NCBI GenBank assembly: GCA_002840785.1
Contig: PHCH01000039.1
Span: forward strand, 1 to 34,137
Reading direction: 5' to 3'
DNA length: 34,137 nucleotides
Source: Betaproteobacteria bacterium HGW-Betaproteobacteria-4
Lineage (GTDB): Bacteria > Pseudomonadota > Gammaproteobacteria > Burkholderiales > Rhodocyclaceae
Positions within the stretch are counted from its first letter, which is position 1; the number at the start of each line of letters is the position of its first letter. Below are positions 26,725-34,131 of the stretch, in pieces. The notes beneath the pieces were generated by a model, which was given only the letters and a program-made list of their open reading frames with translations, was not told the DNA's origin and made no database searches. A program made the position numbers and the translations under genes.

Positions 26725-27035
26725 CAGGAATTTTCCTTGAGGTAATTCAGGACGTTGGTGAAAGTGGTTTCGAGCGAATCGCGGTTGATCCAGAACCAGA
26801 CTTCCTTGCCGATCTTCTCGGAAGCCAGCACCCCGGACTCGTGCAGGATTTTCAGATGGTGCGAGACCGTCGACCGGGCCAGCGTCGACACCTCGGCAAT
26901 CTGCCCGACATTGAGCCGCTCACCCGGCTCAAAAAGCAGCAGGATGCGCTGACGATGCTCGTCGCCCAGCGCCACGAAAATCCGGGACATCGCCTGCCAC
27001 GCGGCGGGAATGGTTTGGGTGTAGTCGTTTTTCAT
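26724..27035 (-). CDS. ArsR-family transcriptional regulator
   Basis: 103 residues with a winged-helix domain: ALGDEHRQRILLLFEPGERL, then the recognition helix region TLARSTVSHHLKILHESGVL and the wing KEVWFWIN. No metal-binding cysteine pair (ELCVCD-like) is present, so the signal is probably not an As/Cd-type metal; other ArsR proteins sense lipids, redox or use no ligand. It is the first gene of the aas operon and likely autoregulates it through repeats overlapping its start. Confidence 0.9.
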   Translation of the reverse strand: MKNDYTQTIPAAWQAMSRIFVALGDEHRQRILLLFEPGERLNVGQIAEVSTLARSTVSHHLKILHESGVLASEKIGKEVWFWINRDSLETTFTNVLNYLKENS

Positions 27036-27060
27036 ATCGATAATCTTAGTTATATCGACA
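27034..27060 (-). promoter_or_regulatory. Candidate ArsR operator: two ATATCGAYA repeats
   Basis: ATATCGATA at 27034-27042 and ATATCGACA at 27052-27060 are direct repeats 18 bp apart, overlapping the arsR start codon. On the minus strand the phrases TTATGTCGATATAA and TTATCGATATG are visible. The position suits autorepression. Confidence 0.45.
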
Positions 27061-27517
27061 TAACTTCGTCAAGCGCTTTTTTATTTTGGTCTCGTCCGCA
27101 ACTTAAGTTGAGACTTTCGCAACTTAGGTCGAGCTAACAAACTAGGTTGCCCAATTGGGCAGCAATCCTCCGCTTACCTGACGTTCAGCCTTGAGAGGCC
27201 GTGAACGGCAGCTTTTCTTTCTGGTGAATGCGTGCTACGTGCCCATTGCTGCCAAAGAGAGCATCGATATCAGTGCCGGATAGCGGACGTACGAGGTTGG
27301 TAAATAAAACGGTGACGATCCAGCGATTGATGCCGGTCGGCACCGGCGGTCTACCGTTGGAGCACGACCACAAGCAGCTCCAAGGTGCTGAATTGGCGTG
27401 ATGGCGATTCCATATCCTTCGTTTGGCTTGAGTTGGGCTTCAACGCATCCAATTACGTCGTTAAATCGTCGGTCTACTCGAAAGTTACATGCGAAGATGC
27501 GAAAATACCAAACTAAA
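27061..27517. other. Intergenic region at the boundary of the defence cassette
   Basis: About 450 bp without a supported gene. Two 16-bp direct repeats (CGCAACTTAAGTTGAG at 27097-27112 and CGCAACTTAGGTCGAG at 27118-27133) are 21 bp apart, two DNA turns. The first contains the palindrome CAACTTAAGTTG. A further perfect palindrome TGCCCAATTGGGCA lies at 27148-27161. A GCGGACGTACG phrase near 27282 resembles one near 4134. The dcm frame is open back to 27398. Confidence 0.5.
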
Positions 27518-28618
27518 ATGTCAGCAGAAATTAGTTCAAACGTGATCAATGTCGCTCGTATTGAAGGAGTTGACCTCTTTTGTGGTGTCGGTGGCCTTTC
27601 GTGTGGGCTTGCGGCCGAAGGGGTTCGCGTGGTTGCCGGAATCGACGTAGACCCGGCATGCCAGTATCCCTATGAAGCAAACCACGAAGGTGCCAAGTTT
27701 CTGTTACGAGATATCGCAACAGTTAGCGGCGAAGAGTTGAATGCACTGTGGTCGCCAGGCGTCGTGCGGCTCCTGGCTGGATGTGCGCCATGTCAGCCGT
27801 TTTCCAGCTACGCCAACACCGCCACTGTCGATAAAGCCAAGTGGCGTTTGCTCCGGGAGTTCGCCCGCCTGGTGGACGAAAGCCAGCCGGACCTTGTCAC
27901 CATGGAAAACGTACCTCGCCTGCAGCAGGCCCAGCCTTTCAAGGTCTTTCTGCGCGCCTTGAAGCGAGGTGGGTATCAGGTGGCCTACGCAGTAGTCAAC
28001 GCTGCCGACTACGGTACACCTCAACAGCGAAAACGGCTGGTACTGGTAGCCTCCCGACTTGGCCCGGTAGCCGTGCCGGAGCCAACCCACAAGGGGCCCG
28101 AGAACTGGGTGACGGTGCGTCAAGCAGTGGGGCATCTCAAGAAACTCAAGGATGGTCAATCCTGCAAAAGCGACCCCCTGCACCTCGCTTCGGCCCTATC
28201 AGAGCTAAATCGTGCGCGCATTCGGGCCAGCAAGCCAGGTGGTACTTGGCGCGACTGGCCGGATCATCTGGTGGCCGCCTGCCATCAGCGCGAAAGCGGA
28301 AAGCACTCTGCAGGCGTATATGGCCGAATGGAGTGGGATAAGCCTGCGCCCACAATGACGACCCTGTGCAACGGGTACGGCAATGGCCGCTTTGGACACC
28401 CCGAGCAGCACCGGGGCATCTCCCTGCGCGAAGCGGCGATTTTTCAGTCTTTCCCCGAAACCTACCGCTTCACTCGCCAGAACGATAAGGTGGTTATCAA
28501 GACGGTTGGTAGGCTGATTGGCAATGCCGTCCCTCCGAAGCTGGGGGAGGCCGTTGCTCGGGCCCTTTACGCTTCAGTGCCGGCCGTTTCTGGCGACACC
28601 GCTGCGGTCGGCGGCTGA
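27518..28618 (+). CDS. C5-cytosine DNA methyltransferase
   Basis: 366 residues with the full motif set: I DLFCGVGGLS (19-28), IV CAPCQPFSS with nucleophile Cys92, VI MENV (Glu130), VIII TPQQRKRLVLVAS, and X LIGNAVPPKLGEA near the end. It transfers a methyl group from SAM to cytosine C5; the recognition sequence cannot be read. The start is uncertain: ATG 27518 is nearest to motif I, ATG 27497 or 27398 are longer options, and none has a strong ribosome-binding site. It faces the DUF262-HEPN pair, overlapping the HEPN gene by 52 bp. AT-richer codon use and context suggest a mobile restriction-like cassette. Confidence 0.94.
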   Translation: MSAEISSNVINVARIEGVDLFCGVGGLSCGLAAEGVRVVAGIDVDPACQYPYEANHEGAKFLLRDIATVSGEELNALWSPGVVRLLAGCAPCQPFSSYANTATVDKAKWRLLREFARLVDESQPDLVTMENVPRLQQAQPFKVFLRALKRGGYQVAYAVVNAADYGTPQQRKRLVLVASRLGPVAVPEPTHKGPENWVTVRQAVGHLKKLKDGQSCKSDPLHLASALSELNRARIRASKPGGTWRDWPDHLVAACHQRESGKHSAGVYGRMEWDKPAPTMTTLCNGYGNGRFGHPEQHRGISLREAAIFQSFPETYRFTRQNDKVVIKTVGRLIGNAVPPKLGEAVARALYASVPAVSGDTAAVGG

Positions 28619-29334
28619 GCCAGATAGCGCTGTTCCCGAAGGTAGTTGTCGACCTCGGTAGCAATATTGCGCAAGGTGTCAAACACTGCCAAAGAGTCGG
28701 TTGCCAAGGATTCGACAGAAAGGTCTCGGCCTAGATCGGTAAAGCTCTTTTCCCCATGGGCCAGTTCGTTCCGGTTGATCTTGACCTTCTGAAGAGCCGA
28801 GTCCGTCAAATGCGCGGGTGGGCGGTCGTTGGGGGTCTGGGCCACCACACCAAATTTCTTCAATTGCTCGTAAAAAACCAAACTATCAACGCTGCCTGAA
28901 ATGCCGTCGATGCGCTTGTCCTTGCCTGATGTTCGGCTAGTCCAGTCGTCCATCCAGTGTCGAAACAGGCTTGTGTGTAGTGGAGAGACCAAGGACTGCA
29001 AAGTAGTAGATTTGGAGTCTTTCTTCACGGTTCTCAGAACCACGCGAAGCAACTGTCCATTGAGGGCATCAGCGCTGGAACAGTTAGCACCGATGGCATC
29101 GTGCATCTCATCAAGCAGTTGGATCAGCGTAGCCTCCATGGCACTGTAGAGCAGTAGGACCAAATTCGCCTTGAGGGTGTGGGTGAGTTCCAAGGTCAAT
29201 GGAAACTGCAACTCGCCGTCCTTCGCGCTGAGCACAGCACGTCGCTCAACAGCCACCTTTAGGAATTCCAGGTAGGCCGTCACTTCGGTATTTCGCTCAA
29301 TCAAAAGAAACTTCGTCAGCGGAACCTGCCTCAT
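28567..29334 (-). CDS. HEPN-domain protein, MAE_28990/MAE_18760-like
   Basis: 255 residues, helical. The HEPN RNase signature Rx4H is present as RNELAH (188-193) followed by GEKSF. An earlier helix LVLLLYSAMEATLIQLLDEM (59-78) is typical of the MAE_28990 family. HEPN proteins are usually metal-independent RNases in toxin-antitoxin and phage-defence systems. The start ATG 29334 overlaps the DUF262 stop (ATGA), so the two are made together. The last 52 bp overlap the end of dcm on the other strand. An effector role is inferred. Confidence 0.82.
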   Translation of the reverse strand: MRQVPLTKFLLIERNTEVTAYLEFLKVAVERRAVLSAKDGELQFPLTLELTHTLKANLVLLLYSAMEATLIQLLDEMHDAIGANCSSADALNGQLLRVVLRTVKKDSKSTTLQSLVSPLHTSLFRHWMDDWTSRTSGKDKRIDGISGSVDSLVFYEQLKKFGVVAQTPNDRPPAHLTDSALQKVKINRNELAHGEKSFTDLGRDLSVESLATDSLAVFDTLRNIATEVDNYLREQRYLAQPPTAAVSPETAGTEA

Positions 29335-30527
29335 GAAAAGAGCCCTAGCTGCGTCGAATTCCCTTCTTCCTCTGGTGGGTCCGGCGGCGAATCCGCGTTA
29401 GCGCTATTTTCTACCTCGGCAGTGTTGGGATCCTCTTCGAATGTCTTACCCAGCAGGTTGTCGCGCACATAGTGGATACGGTTCACGAGCTTGGGTCGGG
29501 AGTTGCTGGCATCTGAGCGGGTGTGCTTGATGAACTCCGAACTGTCCAGCCATAGGTCCAGGTCAACAGGAGCCAAGTCTTGGTTTTCCCGCAGCGCAAG
29601 GGATACCCCAACTGCAATTGCTTCAAAGCGGATACGGGGAACGGTGTTGTAGCCGGCTCGTTTGAATCCGTTGGAAAAGTGCTGAGACACAAAATTCAGC
29701 ATTCGGACGAATTCTTCAAGCATTGCCTGCTTGTCAGCCTCAGGAAAATTCCCGTTCTTGCTTTTGAGGTAGTCCGTCAGGAAGTCATCAACACTCTTCT
29801 GGAAGCCTTGGTAGTTATTGAGATAGGCGAAGTACCGCAGAACGAATTCTTCGTATTCTTTGCGCTTGGCGTTGCGTTCGCTCAGCGGGACGAGTGCTTT
29901 GAACTGTGCGATGGCAGCGCATTCCGTGATAAACACCATGAATGGTCCATCCTCTACTCCGCGCCGGACTTCCATGGTCGTGAGCCGGGTACCTCCCGAG
30001 TTCAGGCGGTCGAACATTTCACGACGTGCGTCCTCATCAGCCTTTTCGGTAAGTTCAATGACGCGAACGGTTGTGCGCTTGAATCGCATTTGCCTCGGCT
30101 TGCTGAGGTCGGAGAATCGCATGCCGATGGCCTGCTTGAGCTTCTTAAGACCAACCAGCTCAAGCTTGTTGGAAAGGAAATTATCTAGGGTTCTGATACG
30201 CTGCGACCCGTCGATAATTTCCAAGGCGCCTTCCCGATCGCCTTGCCCGACATCGGCCGCAAAGATGAAGGGCACCGGCAGCTTGATAAGGATTGACTCA
30301 ATGAAGCGGGACTGCTGCTTGGGCGTCCAGACCATGTCTCGTTGGTAGTCCGGAATAAAGATCTCTGATTCATCTGTCTCACGGCCGCTAGTGAATTTTT
30401 CCACGAGCACGCCGATGGGCCACTCTTTGATCTCGTAATCCGTGATCTTCTGCAATTCTTCTATTTGCTGGTCAACGAGGATTGCACGCTCGCTGTCGGG
30501 CAACAGCAGTTGCACTTCATCCGTCAT
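29331..30527 (-). CDS. DUF262 (GmrSD/ParB-like NTPase-nuclease) protein
   Basis: 398 residues from ATG 30527, preceded by AAAGGAAAG. YQRDMVWTPKQQSRFIESIL (61-80) and IIDGSQRIRTL with DGSQR (106-110) are the core DUF262 motifs (usually DGQQR), followed by FDRLNSGGTRLT. DUF262 is the N-terminal domain of the type IV enzyme GmrSD, where it binds and hydrolyses nucleotides; the DUF1524 HNH nuclease part is absent here. The acidic, Pro-rich tail is probably disordered. It is coupled to the HEPN gene downstream, which may supply the missing effector. Confidence 0.88.
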   Translation of the reverse strand: MTDEVQLLLPDSERAILVDQQIEELQKITDYEIKEWPIGVLVEKFTSGRETDESEIFIPDYQRDMVWTPKQQSRFIESILIKLPVPFIFAADVGQGDREGALEIIDGSQRIRTLDNFLSNKLELVGLKKLKQAIGMRFSDLSKPRQMRFKRTTVRVIELTEKADEDARREMFDRLNSGGTRLTTMEVRRGVEDGPFMVFITECAAIAQFKALVPLSERNAKRKEYEEFVLRYFAYLNNYQGFQKSVDDFLTDYLKSKNGNFPEADKQAMLEEFVRMLNFVSQHFSNGFKRAGYNTVPRIRFEAIAVGVSLALRENQDLAPVDLDLWLDSSEFIKHTRSDASNSRPKLVNRIHYVRDNLLGKTFEEDPNTAEVENSANADSPPDPPEEEGNSTQLGLFS

Positions 30528-30862
30528 ATCTTTCCTTTGGAATGTCAACAATATCAGACACCTAAGCCATCAGAATGTTGTTGAAATTGGCATAGGTTCG
30601 CGGCCTTTATTGTGCCCCAGATTGGCAGAAAACATGCAATATGACCATACAGAACATGCATGAGAACACCGCGGATAGCGTGGGAATGGCGGTGAGGTCA
30701 CAGGAGGGCAAGACGACTAAGTGCGTTCTCGCCAAAACCAAACCGAAGGTAGGAGCACTGGCAGAATTCAAGCGGAACTGCGCAATGACTAGCACCGCAA
30801 CGATAGCTAATCGCTGCAGTGCCGACTCATATCTCGCCGAGTGCCAACGGCAGCAACGGCCG
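30528..30862. other. Upstream region of the DUF262-HEPN pair up to the RIT element
   Basis: About 335 bp. It must hold the DUF262 promoter, but no clear -35/-10 pair stands out. A 76-codon plus-strand frame (30641-30871) has no recognisable family and no ribosome-binding site, and its stop lies inside the RIT terminal repeat; it is not called as a gene, though it could be the remains of one cut by the insertion. Confidence 0.45.
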
Positions 30863-30891
30863 ATTATGTAGATGCCTCGATTATGTTGAGC
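30863..30891 (+). repeat. RIT left terminal inverted repeat (29 bp)
   Basis: Reads ATTATGTAGATGCCTCG then ATTATGTTGAGC and is the exact reverse complement of 34012-34040. It holds two copies of the core ATTATGTNGA. Confidence 0.97.
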
Positions 30892-30948
30892 ATCCAGCGA
30901 CGCGGTTCAGAGAAGCTCTGATCATGGGCCTTGCCGGCGGCTGATGGA

Positions 30949-30967
30949 ATTTTGAGCTCGACATAAT
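30949..30967 (-). repeat. RIT left subterminal repeat (19 bp)
   Basis: ATTTTGAGCTCGACATAAT matches the reverse complement of the right subterminal repeat at 33945-33963 with one mismatch. On the minus strand it again carries ATTATGTNGA. Confidence 0.9.
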
Positions 30968-30976
30968 TTCAGCTTT

Positions 30977-31005
30977 CTCCTGAAGTGGAGTTTCCACTCC
31001 AGGAG
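30977..31005 (+). promoter_or_regulatory. Hairpin covering the ritA ribosome-binding site
   Basis: CTCCTG pairs with CAGGAG, and after one mismatch AGTGG pairs with CCACT around an AGTTT loop. The right arm contains AGGAG, the ritA ribosome-binding site 6 nt before ATG 31012. The folded RNA would hide it and limit recombinase synthesis. Confidence 0.7.
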
Positions 31006-31011
31006 ACGCTC

Positions 31012-31968
31012 ATGAACCAAACCTCACCGCCCCGGAGCGCGCAGCGTGTGCGCTCTTCTGCAGAAACCCCCGACCCCATCGCCGACGAACTGCGCCGGTA
31101 CGACGATCACCTGCGTGATGTGCGCGGCCTGGCGGCAGGCACGCGTCGCAACCATTGCCGCATCGTCGCGCAGTTGTTGCGAAAGAAGTTTGCCGGTGGC
31201 GTCGTCAACATGGCCACGCTACGTGCAGTCGATGTTCGCCGCTTCATCGCTCGGCAACTTGGGGACCGCCCTTCGCATTCTGCCGCCGCCCAAGTGGCAA
31301 CGGCCTTGCGAAGTTACCTCCGCTACCGGAGCGTCTGCGGCGACTCGGTTGCCGGGTTGAGTGCGGTTATTTCCTCGCCGGCACAGTGGAAGCTTGCTTC
31401 CCTGCCGCGCGCTCTCAAACCGGACGAAGTTCAGCGACTGCTGGGCGCATTCCCCAGCGGACGCTGGCCCCGACGAGGCTATGCCATCGTCCGCTGCGCA
31501 CTGGACATGGGACTGCGCGCTGGCGAGATCGCGAATCTGTTGATAGATGACATCGACTGGCGCGAAGGCACGGTCACGCTGAAAGGCACGAAGTCGCGAC
31601 GGCAAGATATCCTGCCGCTGCCGATGGTCACCGGACAAGCCTTGGCGGACTACCTGCAGCATGAGCGGCCAGCAACCCAGAGCCGGGCAATCTTCGTTCG
31701 CCAACGCGATTCGCGTGACATCCAGATCACGACGGCTGCGGTCCAGAAGGTAATCCATCATGCCTGCCAACGAGCAGGTCTGCCCGATTCCGGGGCGCAC
31801 GTGCTGCGTCACACGCTGGCCTGTCGCCTGGTCGAGCAAGGTGGCTCGCTCAAGGAGGTTGCCGATGTCCTGCGTCACCGTTCTCTGGAAACCTCCCGAA
31901 TCTATGCCAAGCTCGACACACCAAACCTCGCCGGGGTCGCGTTGCCTTGGCCGGGGAGCGAATCATGA
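31012..31968 (+). CDS. ritA: RitA tyrosine recombinase
   Basis: 318 residues: an N-terminal SAM-like core-binding domain (about 25-115) and a catalytic domain with Arg169 (MGLRAGE), Lys194, H263xLR266, His289 (LRHRS) and Tyr298 (RIYAK). All residues of the R-K-H-R-H-Y set are present. It cuts and rejoins DNA through a 3'-phosphotyrosine link. ATG 31012 is chosen for AGGAG upstream; GTG 30985 is inside the hairpin and less likely. Its stop overlaps the ritB start (ATGA). Confidence 0.93.
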   Translation: MNQTSPPRSAQRVRSSAETPDPIADELRRYDDHLRDVRGLAAGTRRNHCRIVAQLLRKKFAGGVVNMATLRAVDVRRFIARQLGDRPSHSAAAQVATALRSYLRYRSVCGDSVAGLSAVISSPAQWKLASLPRALKPDEVQRLLGAFPSGRWPRRGYAIVRCALDMGLRAGEIANLLIDDIDWREGTVTLKGTKSRRQDILPLPMVTGQALADYLQHERPATQSRAIFVRQRDSRDIQITTAAVQKVIHHACQRAGLPDSGAHVLRHTLACRLVEQGGSLKEVADVLRHRSLETSRIYAKLDTPNLAGVALPWPGSES

Positions 31969-32939
31969 GCCGGCGCCCAAGCCTGCAGGCCAGAATCGAC
32001 GACTATCTGGCTGAGCGCCGCCGCCAGGGTTTCCACCTGCGCTCCCGTGACGCCTTCCTCTCTGGCTTTGCACGCTTCGTCGAGGCAAAGGGCCATCGCG
32101 GTCCGCTGACGGCGGAACTCATGGTCGAATGGGTGCGTGCCGGCAAGAACGGCAATGGCGACGCGGGCACCTGGGCGCGCAGTTGGGGACGGCTGCGGCA
32201 CTTCATTTGCTACCTGCAGCAGTTCGAGCCGGACACCGAGATTCCCGAGGCGTCGCTCTTTGGTCCGGAACCCGGCCGCGTTGCACCGCACATCTATCGT
32301 GACGACGAGATCGACGATTTGCTCGCTGCGGCAGGCAGACTCGGCCCCGCCGGCAGTATTCGGCCGTTTACTTACGAAACCCTGTTCGGCCTGATGGCCT
32401 CGACCGGGTTGCGCGTCTCCGAAGCCATTCACCTGCGCGATGCGGATGTCGATCTCAAGCGCGGGATGCTGACGATACGGCAGACCAAGTTCGCCAAGTC
32501 CCGGCAACTGCCGATTCATCCCAGCACGGTCAAGGCGCTGGTGCGCTACCGGAAACAACGGGAGCGGCATCTTCCAACGACAGACGGTATGCCATTCCTG
32601 ATCGGCAGCCGTGGCCGCCGACTTGGTCTGCCGCTTAGCGAGCGGCAGGCACACCGCGTCTTTACCTGCGTGCGTGACAGTCTCGGCTGGGTCAATCGCG
32701 GCGGACACGAGGCCCCCCGTTTGCATGACCTGCGCCACACCTTTGCCGTCCGGCGGCTGGTGCGCTGGTACGCCGACGGTGCCGAGGTCGACCAGAAGAT
32801 GCTGGCGCTGTCGACCTACATGGGTCATGCCGAGATCTTCTACACGTACTGGTACCTCACTGCCGTTCCCGAGTTGATGGCGATCACTGCCGGTCGGTTC
32901 GAGCAATTCGCCGATCTTGCGGGAGATGATGATGCGTAG
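31965..32939 (+). CDS. ritB: RitB tyrosine recombinase
   Basis: 324 residues. N-terminal core-binding domain, then catalytic residues Arg150 (STGLRVSE), Lys175 region (TKFAKSR), H254DLR257, His288 (YMGHAE) and a Tyr-rich end FYTYWY (293-297) that supplies the nucleophile. The C-terminal pattern, with GHAEIFYTYWYL, is characteristic of the middle protein of RIT trios. ATG 31965 overlaps the ritA stop. Roughly 8 bp of its end overlap the ritC start. Confidence 0.93.
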   Translation: MSRRPSLQARIDDYLAERRRQGFHLRSRDAFLSGFARFVEAKGHRGPLTAELMVEWVRAGKNGNGDAGTWARSWGRLRHFICYLQQFEPDTEIPEASLFGPEPGRVAPHIYRDDEIDDLLAAAGRLGPAGSIRPFTYETLFGLMASTGLRVSEAIHLRDADVDLKRGMLTIRQTKFAKSRQLPIHPSTVKALVRYRKQRERHLPTTDGMPFLIGSRGRRLGLPLSERQAHRVFTCVRDSLGWVNRGGHEAPRLHDLRHTFAVRRLVRWYADGAEVDQKMLALSTYMGHAEIFYTYWYLTAVPELMAITAGRFEQFADLAGDDDA

Positions 32940-33945
32940 GCAACCCAAACCACCGCCATCGTTTCCCGGGCTCGTACAAGCCTTCTTCGTCGAGCACCTG
33001 ACGCAACAACGGGCACTCAGCCCGCAGACGGTTGCCGCTTACCGGGATGCCTTCATGCTCTTCCTGGGCTTTGCCGAGGCACGCCTTGGCCGATCGCCGG
33101 CACTGCTCACGCTGGCCGACATCACGCCGGACCTGATCACGGCCTTCCTCGATCATTTGGAACGGGAGCGGCACAACAGTGTGCGCAGCCGCAATGCCCG
33201 CCTCGCGGCGCTGCGTTCGTTCCTGAAGTTCGCCGCGCACCGCGACGTGTCATCGCTGCAGGTGATTGAGCACGCGCTCGGCGTTCCGGCAAAGCGCTTC
33301 GAGCGCCCGATGCTTGGCTATCTGTCCCGGGAGGAAATGCTGGCGGTGATCGGCGCGCCGGATGGAACATGGTTCAGCCAACGGGATCATGTGTTGCTGC
33401 TATTGCTCTACAACACCGGCGCGAGGGTTTCCGAGATTACCGGCGTGAAGGTCGGCGAGGTGGTGCTCGAAGAAGGCGCCGCCTGTGTTCATCTGCATGG
33501 CAAGGGACGCAAGCAGCGCAGCGTGCCGCTGTGGCGCTCGACCGTCAGGGCGATTCGGGCCTGGCTCCGACGAAATCCGCAGTTCGATTCGGACTCGCCG
33601 TTGCTGCCCAATCGCGATGGTCAAGCGATGTCACGATGGAATGTGATACAGCGACTGGATCACGCCGTACAGCTTGCCGCGGAATCTTGCCCCGATTTGG
33701 CAACACGTCACATCTCGCCGCATGTGATTCGCCACACGACAGCCATGCACCTGCTGCAGGCCGGCGTCGATATCAGCGTCATTGCGCTTTGGCTCGGCCA
33801 CGAGAGTCCGGCAACGACACACCTGTACGTTGAGGCCGATCTGGCCATGAAGGAACGGGCGCTGGCCCGGCTTCAAGAGCCAGAGACCAAACTTCGCCGC
33901 TATCGGGCGCCCGACTCGCTGATCGACTTCCTGCGAACGCTCTGA
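32932..33945 (+). CDS. ritC: RitC tyrosine recombinase
   Basis: 337 residues, closest in outline to XerC/XerD: N-terminal domain (about 12-110), then Arg165 (NTGARVSE), Lys in HGKGRKQRSVPL (190-200), H264VIR267, His290 (LGHES) and Tyr299 (LYVEADL). ATG 32932 lies 6 nt after GGGAG; ATG 32926 and 32929 are equally open. Its TGA stop overlaps the right subterminal repeat by one base, so the gene fills the element to its recombination site. Confidence 0.93.
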   Translation: MRRQPKPPPSFPGLVQAFFVEHLTQQRALSPQTVAAYRDAFMLFLGFAEARLGRSPALLTLADITPDLITAFLDHLERERHNSVRSRNARLAALRSFLKFAAHRDVSSLQVIEHALGVPAKRFERPMLGYLSREEMLAVIGAPDGTWFSQRDHVLLLLLYNTGARVSEITGVKVGEVVLEEGAACVHLHGKGRKQRSVPLWRSTVRAIRAWLRRNPQFDSDSPLLPNRDGQAMSRWNVIQRLDHAVQLAAESCPDLATRHISPHVIRHTTAMHLLQAGVDISVIALWLGHESPATTHLYVEADLAMKERALARLQEPETKLRRYRAPDSLIDFLRTL

Positions 33946-33963
33946 TTATGTGGAGCTCAAAAT
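33945..33963 (+). repeat. RIT right subterminal repeat (19 bp)
   Basis: ATTATGTGGAGCTCAAAAT is the inverted partner of 30949-30967 with one mismatch. It begins on the last base of the ritC stop codon. Confidence 0.9.
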
Positions 33964-34011
33964 CGGCGCCTGCCGCTCAAGATGAGTGGTTGGCGCACGA
34001 CAACGGTCCTG

Positions 34012-34040
34012 GCTCAACATAATCGAGGCATCTACATAAT
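34012..34040 (-). repeat. RIT right terminal inverted repeat (29 bp)
   Basis: Exact reverse complement of 30863-30891, with two ATTATGTNGA cores on the minus strand (34040-34031 and 34023-34014). Confidence 0.97.
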
Positions 34041-34048
34041 AATGCAGA

Positions 34049-34131
34049 GGGTTTTTAGCCTGGCGGGCGCGGCGCAAGGCATCTGAGCGGAGGTGCGGCG
34101 CCCCTTCCGCGTCCGGTTGGCTAAAAATCCC
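34049..34131. repeat. 83-bp imperfect foldback next to the RIT element
   Basis: GGGTTTTTAGCC (34049-34060) pairs with GGCTAAAAATCCC (34119-34131), with one extra base, and inside it CGGGCGCGG (34064-34072) pairs with CCGCGTCCG (34107-34115). The apex is about 34 nt. It starts 8 bp outside the RIT end. It could be a small palindromic element, a terminator or the edge of another mobile element; the window ends 6 bp later. Confidence 0.6.

Larger units (their letters stand above)
30863..34040 (+). mobile_element. RIT element (recombinase in trio), apparently complete
   Basis: A 3,178-bp unit bounded by perfect 29-bp inverted repeats and containing three consecutive, overlapping tyrosine recombinase genes in one direction. 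This is the definition of RIT elements described from Cupriavidus and other bacteria. All three recombinases keep their catalytic residues, so it may be active. No clear target duplication is seen: the bases outside the repeats are GGCCG on the left and AATGC on the right. There is no cargo gene. It lies 336 bp upstream of the DUF262 gene. Confidence 0.93.

Noticed and set aside
30641..30871. 76-codon plus-strand frame between the DUF262 gene and the RIT element
   Set aside because: No ribosome-binding site, no recognisable family, and its stop is in the RIT repeat; too weak to call.
34049..34131. Possible integron attC site
   Set aside because: The ends are TTTTTAGCC/GGCTAAAAA and lack the RYYYAAC/GTTRRRY core pair; no integrase of the integron type is nearby.
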